In this document: in pieces, positions 15,624 through 21,293 of the stretch
Position numbering within the stretch: the first letter of the stretch is position 1
How the letters are laid out: every line of letters starts with the position of its first letter
Notes under the pieces: model-generated
Told to the model about the DNA's origin: nothing
Seen by the model: only the letters and a program-made list of their open reading frames with translations
The model's database searches: none
Made by a program: the position numbers and the translations under genes
From: a virus
IMG/VR virus record: IMGVR_UViG_3300043427_000876
Coordinates: 1 to 21,293 of that record
Length of the DNA: 21,293 nt
Direction: 5' to 3' (one strand)

Positions 15624-16406
15624 TTATTCACTTTCTATTTCGGTGAAAGTTACCACTTTTTTAACAGAATATCGTTTCTTTGTGGTACTACTTCTATTGT
15701 TCTGTTTATTTAACATATTCTCAGGTAACAAGTATGCGTAAATGGTCATATCAAATTGAGTACGCACCACACGGTCCTCTGAGGTGGGTAATTCAGTCAA
15801 CGGTTCAAATGACTTTACCGAAGTACGGAATTTATAGTTATTTTGTTCACCCCAATATTGGTCTGTTTCGAAAGAAATGTTTTCTACCACCGCATTCATT
15901 TGTTCCATATATTCAGTCCAAATAATGCATCGGTAATTTATTTCATAATAGTCAGGTACCGTGGTAACTATATACTCTCGACTTGGGGTGATATTATTTT
16001 TGACGGCAAATTGGTCATACGGTGTACGACGATTCCACCCCGTTTCAAATGTCCGTTCTAAATACTTGTTAACAGGAGAATTAATCATAGACTTCTTCAT
16101 CCCTGTTCGACGAATCATAATCATTGGAAGTTGAATCTTTCCGATAGAATCACGCATAACACCATCACGTTGCGCAGACTTCCAGCGTTCTGGGTCACCA
16201 TAAATGACCGGTACTTTTACTTCATTTCCATTTTGTGTTACAATAGGTTTAATACGAGTATTCATGTAACTTAAAATCGCATTATCAATTGTAAAAAGGG
16301 TAACTGCGATAGGTGGTGTGTTACCTAATGGGATATCATTTGCTCGATTTTCTACAGCCTTTTGTTGTTGTACATCAACACGTTGTACTATTGGCTTTTC
16401 GCTCAT
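15624..16406 (-). CDS. 15: Tail terminator / sheath stabiliser (T4 gp15-like)
   Basis: 260 residues against 272 in T4 gp15. The segment EVKVPVIYGDPERWKSAQRDG (about 63-83) matches the family's VPxxYxxxExxx start, followed by IGKIQLPMIMIRR. The central PDYYEINYRCIIWTEYMEQM (about 172-191) matches the conserved YELxIxTxYxxxMxxxVE block of gp15. In T4, gp15 hexamers cap the finished tail and join it to the neck. The start overlaps the stop of the upstream neck gene by 4 bp (ATGA), showing translational coupling, which fits the head-tail junction role. The C-terminus is basic (RSSTTKKRYSVKK). Confidence 0.82.
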   Translation of the reverse strand: MSEKPIVQRVDVQQQKAVENRANDIPLGNTPPIAVTLFTIDNAILSYMNTRIKPIVTQNGNEVKVPVIYGDPERWKSAQRDGVMRDSIGKIQLPMIMIRRTGMKKSMINSPVNKYLERTFETGWNRRTPYDQFAVKNNITPSREYIVTTVPDYYEINYRCIIWTEYMEQMNAVVENISFETDQYWGEQNNYKFRTSVKSFEPLTELPTSEDRVVRTQFDMTIYAYLLPENMLNKQNNRSSTTKKRYSVKKVVTFTEIESE

Positions 16407-16861
16407 ACTTGTGCCTCTTCGATATCAATACTTGTACGGCGAGTTAAGTGTGCCATACAAATGATTGCGGTATTAAACCCTGGCTTACCTGCGATGAGTT
16501 GTGTTTCTGTAATATTATGAATTTCGTAGAAATGATTGTTATATCCGATTACGTCACCAATTTCTGGATAGGTGTTAACCTCTTGTAACATACGACGAGC
16601 AAATCTAAATTCAGTTTGTTGGTCTTGATTGACACCGAATCCTTCTTCTTGTACTGGTGTATTTTTGTTGTATTTGACAATCGCATTAACTACAACAGGT
16701 GTATATCGTGGCTTAGTGACGCTTTCACCATAGATATTCACTTTAGCAGATTCAACTACAATCTTGTAAAGAACAACCGCAACATCCATTGTTTCATCAA
16801 TCAATTCCCGAGTGATGTGTTGGATGAATTCAAAATCACGTTGTGTGACGAAGCGTGCCAT
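16403..16861 (-). CDS. 14: Neck / head-closure protein (T4 gp14-like)
   Basis: 152 residues, shorter than T4 gp14 (256). Visible features are a VNIYGESVTKPRYTPV segment (about 57-72), EFRFARRMLQE (about 103-113) and YPEIGDVIGYNNHFYEIHNI (about 118-137), with the GDxIxYNxxxYEI pattern of small head-closure or neck proteins. The gene lies between the gp13-like and gp15-like genes, the same relative order as in T4, and this context carries much of the weight. The gap to the upstream gene is 3 bp and the overlap with the next is 4 bp. A different head-closure family of similar size is the main alternative. Confidence 0.62.
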   Translation of the reverse strand: MARFVTQRDFEFIQHITRELIDETMDVAVVLYKIVVESAKVNIYGESVTKPRYTPVVVNAIVKYNKNTPVQEEGFGVNQDQQTEFRFARRMLQEVNTYPEIGDVIGYNNHFYEIHNITETQLIAGKPGFNTAIICMAHLTRRTSIDIEEAQV

Positions 16862-16864
16862 TGA

Positions 16865-18019
16865 TTAACCTATGTAAATGAGAGTAGGAATATTCTTGAA
16901 CATTTCTTGCATGTTCTTAGAATTTTCCGCTTGCTTTTTCATTTGTGCTTGCATTCCAGTTTCTTCGAGTGTTTCACGAAGTTCTTTAATTAACATTTCT
17001 TTTTCAGTGACTGCTTCGCGGCGAAGTAATTCACCATCCAAACGAATTTGTCCATCTGGGTATGGAATGTTTTCGAACTTTGAACGAATAATACCTAATA
17101 ATTCTTTTGCTAGTGCAAGCGTATATTTGAATATCCACGTGCGGGACATATCATTTGTATTTGCGTACGTTATATGGGTATATGGCACATTCGAGAGGTC
17201 ACCTGCGACATTAGACCCCGATTGGAATATATTTGCTTGTTTATCGTTTACTACCATATAATCAAAGTATATTACTTTACTTTCTCTGAAGATTGGTTGG
17301 AATCGTACCACGTTATTTGCGATTTCAAATCCATATTGACTCTTACGAATCATATCATTGACTTCAATTGCTTGAATACGGAGAAGGTCTTCGTAAGCTG
17401 GCATCATCACGAATGTAACTGGTGGTGAATATCCATCGAATCCGAATTCACTCATCAAATTCGTTAAACCAAGACCCGTGGTTGCAAATGGGTCATAGTA
17501 ACGTGCGATTGCTGGTGGCATATAGTGATACAAACGACGAATTTCAATAGCTGACCCACTTTCATATGGGTCTGCCCACAGTGCCTTCAAATCATATGAT
17601 TGAGTATATGCGGATGCAGAAATCCATCCTCTCTTTACATTCACATTACCACCAGATTGAGCTTCCGTACCATAATCAGATGCCAACTTAACCAATTGTG
17701 GTAGTGCTGACCCAACGATGTTTCTTTGTGTTGCCGATGTCGCTGTACTTACTCCTTGAAGCGACATCATATGTTCACGTGCATTGAATTGATTAACTTG
17801 ATTACCGTAGGTGGTAATAGCTTCTTCAAAACATGCATAGATTTGCTTATCTATCAATTCAACTTCTACGACAGGGTATCCCAATTTTCTTGCAACGAAT
17901 TCCGCAGCACGTGGAGCATCTGCTTGAAACGCCACATCATTGTCAAAAAATCCAAATGGGGTTATACCTAATGGATTTGTAGGACTTCCATCGTAAAAAA
18001 TTGGTTCTTGTGTTTCCAT
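16865..18019 (-). CDS. 13: Neck / head-tail adaptor protein (T4 gp13-like)
   Basis: 384 residues against 309 in T4 gp13. The N-terminus has FGFFDNDVAFQADAPRAAEF and ARKLGYPVVEVELIDKQIY (about 22-62), followed by a helix with EEAITTYGNQVNQFN. Helical and strand segments include MPAYEDLLRIQAIEVND, and RTWIFKYTLALAKELLGIIR near 295-314, a well-conserved helix in neck proteins of distant T4 relatives. The last 65 residues are a charged coiled coil (EKEMLIKELRETLEE). It is first in a tightly coupled set with the gp14- and gp15-like genes, and immediately follows the capsid terminator. The assignment rests on remembered relatives and gene order rather than on a clear signature. Confidence 0.62.
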   Translation of the reverse strand: METQEPIFYDGSPTNPLGITPFGFFDNDVAFQADAPRAAEFVARKLGYPVVEVELIDKQIYACFEEAITTYGNQVNQFNAREHMMSLQGVSTATSATQRNIVGSALPQLVKLASDYGTEAQSGGNVNVKRGWISASAYTQSYDLKALWADPYESGSAIEIRRLYHYMPPAIARYYDPFATTGLGLTNLMSEFGFDGYSPPVTFVMMPAYEDLLRIQAIEVNDMIRKSQYGFEIANNVVRFQPIFRESKVIYFDYMVVNDKQANIFQSGSNVAGDLSNVPYTHITYANTNDMSRTWIFKYTLALAKELLGIIRSKFENIPYPDGQIRLDGELLRREAVTEKEMLIKELRETLEETGMQAQMKKQAENSKNMQEMFKNIPTLIYIG

Positions 18020-18042
18020 AAAACTCTCTGTTTAAGGACTAC

Positions 18043-18052
18043 TAATAAATAG
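18043..18052 (-). promoter_or_regulatory. Late-promoter-like motif before the neck operon
   Basis: The coding strand reads ACTATTTATTAGTAG, lying between the capsid terminator and the ATG at 18019, with 24 nt to the start. The order terminator, motif, ribosome site (GAGAG), gene supports a new transcription unit. Confidence 0.4.
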
Positions 18053-18090
18053 TTTTATTAAATCATTAACTCATATTTTGACCGACCGGA

Positions 18091-18118
18091 AATAAAAAGG
18101 GTGACCTTTCGGCCACCC
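18091..18118 (-). terminator. Rho-independent terminator after the major capsid gene
   Basis: The coding strand has GGGTGGCC, a GAAA tetraloop, then GGTCACCC (8 bp stem with one G-T pair, 18099-18118), followed by TTTTTATTT. It lies 28 bp past the capsid stop codon. Confidence 0.9.
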
Positions 18119-18146
18119 AATTTATTTACTCAGTTACCCTATCGAA

Positions 18147-19733
18147 TTAAACGAGGTTTAATCCGTCGATGTAAATCTTACCGAAGAATTCGGGTCTGAC
18201 CACCTTCTTAGCGTAACGAGTCATCACGCCACGGCGTGGTGTGAAGTTCGTTGGGTCATAGACCAATGGGGTAAGGATGAGTGGGATGTATGGTGCGTAG
18301 ACTGCACCAGTTTCGAGGAAGTTACTTCCACGGAAGCCCATCAACATTACGTTTTCCTTCATGTATGGGTTCTTGTAGATGGTGTAACGGTTTTGGAATG
18401 AACCAACCTTGGTTACGCCACCTGCGAATTCCATCTTGTCACCATCGGTGCCAGCCATAAAGCCAGGGATGGTTTCGAGGATGGTTGCTACTGAAGGTGA
18501 GACAACTGCGAAGTTTGCACCACCACGCATGGTGAGTTGGTGAATCTTGTTACTTACCTTTTGCATCTTTTGACCGAGGGTTTGGTACCAGGTCATGTTG
18601 GTCCATGCAGTTCCAGTGAATGAGGAAGCTGCGAATGCTGAACCGTTCCAGGTCTTGCCGATTTCTGCTGACCAGAATTCGGTGGTGACTGATGGAGCTG
18701 CTTGGATTAACATATCAAGGATTTCGAGGTCGATTTCTGCTGAGATGTAATCACTTAACATTGCTGTTAATTCAGCTTCTGCATCAATACTGTGGTATGC
18801 GTTCAAGTCTTGTGCAAGTTCTGGTGACCATACTGCCTTCAACTTACGAGTCTTAGCAACGATGGTTTCTGACTTGAGTTCAAGATTGAGTTGTGGGATA
18901 CCGATGTCGGTGCCGTCACCAGTACGATCTTCGAAGTCACCGCGGGTGGTGTCAGTTGGTTGCTTGACGTAGCTAAGACCAGTGAGTGAACCAGTTGATA
19001 CGGTGTTAAGAATGAAGGTGATGTTGGTGCCGTCGTACTTAGTGAATTCTGGGAGTACAACTGAAGCTGCACTTACTGAACCACTGAGTGAACCACTTGG
19101 AACGAATGTACGGACTGAGAGGAAGTCTGCACCTGAAGCACTTACTGCTGGTACTACGAACTTTACAAGACTACCAGTTACTACGAAGTCTTGGTTGTAG
19201 TTAACGTCTGCGAAAGTTACAGATGCGTTTGCTACTGGATTGATGGTTACTGATGCATCATTGATGGTGTAACCGAAACGTCCTGCACCATAGAGGCCGC
19301 CTTCGTTGGTGTTACCGAAGGTACTGAATGGTGATGAAAGGGTGTTACCATAGATTGAGGTGTTTGCGGTTTGACCGTTTACGGTTGTGCCGTACTTGAA
19401 GTCCATGTAGAACACAAGTCCTGAAGGAAGGTTCATTGGTTGGACTGATACGAAGTTCTTACTTGCGATTGAGCCCATTACCTTACGGACTAATGGAAGT
19501 GCAACGCCTGCCCATTGTTCACCTGCAGTACCAGCTTGGTTGGTTACTGAGTTTTCTTGGAGGAGTTGTGATGCTTGGTTTTCAAGCATTACTGCCATTG
19601 CTTGCTTGTCGTAACTCTTAAGGCCTTCGAGAAGACCTGACTTTTCCCACTTGCCTGCTAACTTGCGGGCTTCTTCAGTGATTACCTTGTGTGCTGAACC
19701 GGCTTCACTGATAAGGTTCATTACTTCTGACAT
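18147..19733 (-). CDS. 23: Major capsid protein (T4 gp23-like)
   Basis: 528 residues against 521 in T4 gp23. Conserved blocks are clear: GEQWAGVALPLVRKVMGS and SVQPMNLPSGLVFYMDFKYG (about 72-115), then RKLKAVWSPELAQDLNAYHS and DYISAEIDLEILDMLIQA (about 296-345), RGGANFAVVSP, and a C-terminus with RYAKKVVRPEFFGKIY. The fold is the HK97 type; about 135-260 is a Gly/Ser-rich variable part, likely the insertion domain. In T4 the prohead protease gp21 removes an N-terminal piece after an L-x-E site; LQE at residues 58-60 fits, giving a predicted mature start at Asn61 (inference). An AGGAGAACAGCAAT leader, nearly the same as that of the scaffold gene, gives a strong ribosome site. Gly-Thr-Gly and Lys-AAG codons are regular, as in abundant proteins. 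Confidence 0.95.
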   Translation of the reverse strand: MSEVMNLISEAGSAHKVITEEARKLAGKWEKSGLLEGLKSYDKQAMAVMLENQASQLLQENSVTNQAGTAGEQWAGVALPLVRKVMGSIASKNFVSVQPMNLPSGLVFYMDFKYGTTVNGQTANTSIYGNTLSSPFSTFGNTNEGGLYGAGRFGYTINDASVTINPVANASVTFADVNYNQDFVVTGSLVKFVVPAVSASGADFLSVRTFVPSGSLSGSVSAASVVLPEFTKYDGTNITFILNTVSTGSLTGLSYVKQPTDTTRGDFEDRTGDGTDIGIPQLNLELKSETIVAKTRKLKAVWSPELAQDLNAYHSIDAEAELTAMLSDYISAEIDLEILDMLIQAAPSVTTEFWSAEIGKTWNGSAFAASSFTGTAWTNMTWYQTLGQKMQKVSNKIHQLTMRGGANFAVVSPSVATILETIPGFMAGTDGDKMEFAGGVTKVGSFQNRYTIYKNPYMKENVMLMGFRGSNFLETGAVYAPYIPLILTPLVYDPTNFTPRRGVMTRYAKKVVRPEFFGKIYIDGLNLV

Positions 19734-19753
19734 ATTGCTGTTCTCCTATGAGG

Positions 19754-20974
19754 TTAGATAAGTCCTGCGAGTTGTTGTAGACGCTTTGCAACTGAGTTTT
19801 CTGCGATTACTTCAGCTGCCTTTGGTGCGGTACTTGGGGTTGCCTTACTTGCGAACCCTTCAGTCACGACCTTGGTTGTCTTTACTGCCTTTACTGCCTT
19901 TGCTGTTGAAGTTAATGTTTCAACAAGAACTGTGTATACCATCTTGACTTCACGAACTGTTGATGCGCGGTCGAAGTTTTCTACAACCGTCACCATTTGT
20001 TCACTGGTCAAACCTTCCTTACGGAAGATTTTGTTGGTATAAAGGAGTTTTGCGTTGAGAAGATTGACTTCGTGTAGCTTGCCTCGTAGGAGTTGTACAG
20101 CCTTACGATATTCTGCGAGCTCTTTTTCAAGGGAAGCCATTTTTTCAGACTTATGCTTTTCCATTTCGTCTTCGGCTTCTAATTCCTTGAGGATTGCTTC
20201 TAAATCCAATTCTTCTTCGCCTTCTTCTTCGTGACCCTTTTCCATTTCTTCACCTTCCATCTTGTTTACATCTGATGGTTCGGTTACGAAAGTATTTACG
20301 TCAGCTGCTGTTTCTGCAGCTTCTGTTCCGATGTGTGAGGTCTTAGCTGGAATTTCTGGCTTTTCGACACCAGCTTCTGGATCTTCTGCTGGATATGCTT
20401 CGTCTGCCTTTTCTTCCTTTTCGCCTTCCATTTCTTCTTCGTGCTTCATTTCATCAAGTTCTTTTTCGCCTTCTTCCTCTTCTTCGTGCTTCATTTCTTG
20501 GAGGTCAGCTTCTAATTCCTTGATTACTTCGTCGAGGTCGAAATCTGCTTCGGTCCAATCTTCGTACCATTCAGTTTCGCCTTCACCTGCGTCTTCACCA
20601 CTTTGGTCATCTTCTGCTGAATCAAATGCTGAAGCGGAAGGTTCCTTGTTATCTGAAGCGCCGATGTCTGAGGTTGCTAAATCCATATCCGACTTGCCAG
20701 TTGGTTCTGCTTCTGAAGCGTCCATTTCGACTGCTTCTTCGGTTTCTACTGGCTTCTTTTCCATTTCTGGTGCCTTTTCCATGTCCTTTTCTTCTTCGTC
20801 GTGTTCCATGCCTTCTGCTTCTGCACGGAGTCTACGAGAAATCATGGACTTGATTTGGGGTGTGAACGATTCTTCTAATGCAAGCTTTGCATTTTCGATA
20901 GCAGTTTGACGTACTGCTTCTGCATCTGCAATTGCTTCCTTTAAAAGCTTGTTCGTAAATTCGAACTCTGCCAT
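19754..20974 (-). CDS. 22: Prohead core scaffold protein (T4 gp22-like)
   Basis: 406 residues, extremely acidic. Residues 1-50 are helical (LLKEAIADAEAVRQTAIENAK and TPQIKSMISRRLR), and about 55-265 is a Glu/Asp/Lys-rich low-complexity stretch with a repeated EMKHEEE...EGEKE unit (about 165-190). About 250-330 is a coiled coil (LEAILKELEAEDEMEK, SLEKELAEYRKAVQLLRGKL). The C-terminus carries SVAKRLQQLAGLI. T4 gp22 forms the temporary core of the prohead and is degraded by the gp21 protease during maturation; the low-complexity acidic middle fits that fate. The gene lies 20 bp before the capsid gene, the same pairing as gp22-gp23 in T4. It is larger than T4 gp22 (269). Confidence 0.85.
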   Translation of the reverse strand: MAEFEFTNKLLKEAIADAEAVRQTAIENAKLALEESFTPQIKSMISRRLRAEAEGMEHDEEEKDMEKAPEMEKKPVETEEAVEMDASEAEPTGKSDMDLATSDIGASDNKEPSASAFDSAEDDQSGEDAGEGETEWYEDWTEADFDLDEVIKELEADLQEMKHEEEEEGEKELDEMKHEEEMEGEKEEKADEAYPAEDPEAGVEKPEIPAKTSHIGTEAAETAADVNTFVTEPSDVNKMEGEEMEKGHEEEGEEELDLEAILKELEAEDEMEKHKSEKMASLEKELAEYRKAVQLLRGKLHEVNLLNAKLLYTNKIFRKEGLTSEQMVTVVENFDRASTVREVKMVYTVLVETLTSTAKAVKAVKTTKVVTEGFASKATPSTAPKAAEVIAENSVAKRLQQLAGLI

Positions 20975-20998
20975 AAAATTGCTCTCCTATAAGGATAG

Positions 20999-21017
20999 AA
21001 TGGCTATTCAAGCCATT
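20999..21017 (-). repeat. Hairpin in the leader of the scaffold gene
   Basis: A perfect 7 bp inverted repeat (AATGGCT / AGCCATT) with a 5 nt loop lies 25 nt before the scaffold ATG, just upstream of the AGGAG ribosome site. There is no T-run after it, so it is not a terminator; mRNA stability or processing is possible. Confidence 0.6.
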
Positions 21018-21035
21018 AACGAGTATACATACAAC

Positions 21036-21060
21036 AAAAATCACACCCCAGCAGAGGTGT
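21036..21060 (-). terminator. Probable terminator after the bS21-like gene
   Basis: The coding strand has ACACCTC, loop TGCT, GGGGTGT (7 bp with one G-T pair, 21043-21060), followed by GATTTTTG. This separates the bS21-like gene from the scaffold-capsid unit. The T-run is short, so termination may be partial. Confidence 0.7.
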
Positions 21061-21074
21061 ACTTTAAATATATA
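21059..21074 (-). promoter_or_regulatory. Late-promoter-like motif in the scaffold upstream region
   Basis: The coding strand reads TATATATTTAAAGTAC, sharing TATTTAAAGTAC with the site before the tube gene. It sits 5' of the terminator hairpin and about 85-100 nt from the scaffold ATG, so if active its transcript would start in or near the hairpin. A TATACT hexamer nearer the gene (on the coding strand around 21024-21029) is an alternative -10. Confidence 0.28.
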
Positions 21075-21085
21075 TTATCTATTTT

Positions 21086-21105
21086 CTAAAAACATCAATT
21101 TTTAG
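21086..21105 (-). repeat. AT-rich inverted repeat directly after the bS21-like stop codon
   Basis: CTAAAAA / TTTTTAG, a perfect 7 bp stem with a 6 nt loop, begins directly after the TAA at 21106-21108. It could be a weak terminator or an mRNA 3' end stabiliser, and is followed within 40 nt by the stronger hairpin. Confidence 0.5.
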
Positions 21106-21293
21106 TTAAAACGTATTATTGTTCTTCTTTTGCGCCTTACTCTCTTCACGCTTCCGGCGGCGGAGGGCGTCTTGACTTTTCTTTGCGAGTCTCTTGGACT
21201 TCTTCAAATAGAATTCCTTCTTCTTTAAATCTTCCATCAATTCAGCCCGCTTGACTTGCTTGACGAATTGTTGGAGTGCTCGTTCTAAATCTG
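21106..21293 (-). CDS. rpsU: Ribosomal protein bS21-like (5' end outside window)
   Basis: Partial: 61 codons and the TAA stop are inside; the start lies beyond the right edge, probably by fewer than ten residues. Visible residues begin DLERALQQFVKQVKRAELME and continue LKKKEFYLKKSKRLAKKSQD before a basic tail. This matches bS21: an acidic-hydrophobic ALxxFKxxxxKA start, then the basic [KR]xxEFYxKxSxR block and Arg/Lys-rich helix. bS21 sits on the 30S platform near the anti-Shine-Dalgarno end of 16S rRNA. Phage-encoded bS21 genes are known from cultured and uncultured aquatic phages and are thought to enter host ribosomes to favour phage messages. A generic basic DNA-binding protein is the alternative; the EFY block in the right place argues against it. 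Confidence 0.78.
   Translation of the reverse strand, partial: DLERALQQFVKQVKRAELMEDLKKKEFYLKKSKRLAKKSQDALRRRKREESKAQKKNNNTF

Noticed and set aside
20262-20909. Long plus-strand Ser-rich open frame opposite the scaffold gene
   Set aside because: GAA/GAG-rich coding on the minus strand reads as TTC/TCT on the other; this is a composition artefact of the acidic scaffold.

Overview
The window is part of the virion-structure region of a contractile-tailed phage (myovirus) distantly related to T4. It carries 17 coding regions, all on the minus strand, so the text reads from right to left. The core proteins show T4-type families: an acidic prohead scaffold (gp22-like), the major capsid protein (gp23-like), two neck proteins (gp13- and gp14-like), a tail terminator (gp15-like), a sheath (gp18) and a tube (gp19). 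No integrase, host gene, tRNA or plus-strand gene was seen. Genes are packed almost end to end; the largest gaps (115-131 bp) hold terminators and promoter-like motifs. The low-complexity Ser/Thr-rich fibre style, together with a phage-borne ribosomal protein bS21, suggests an uncultivated aquatic phage, but the host cannot be named from this sequence.

Layout (right to left): (1) 21106-21293, 3' part of a bS21-like ribosomal protein gene. (2) 19754-20974 scaffold and 18147-19733 major capsid protein, ended by a hairpin terminator at 18091-18118. (3) 16865-18019, 16403-16861 and 15624-16406: neck and tail-terminator genes, tightly coupled (3 bp gap, then a 4 bp ATGA overlap). (4) 15292-15558 small coiled-coil protein, 12966-15266 sheath and 12419-12907 tube, ended by a strong terminator at 12372-12399. 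(5) 1-12303: eight adhesin, fibre or baseplate-appendage genes filling more than half the window.

The appendage block is the most unusual part. It is built from a small set of reused modules: MANEF-type N-termini, GDGSxLTxL and SSSxQV motifs, six-residue F/Y-A-x-x-x-S repeats, a nine-copy YadA-head-like ladder, proline-free Gly-Thr-Ser collagen-like triplets, an eight-copy GIGTxxP ladder, a carbohydrate-binding-like insert and a C-terminal S74 self-cleaving chaperone. Two pairs of segments in different genes align without gaps at DNA level, which points to module copying by recombination.

A recurrent AT-rich motif (T-A-T-T-T-A-T on the coding strand) lies 24-33 nt before the start codon in six intergenic spaces. 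Its complement reads TATAAATA, the T4 late promoter word, but on the strand opposite to the genes.
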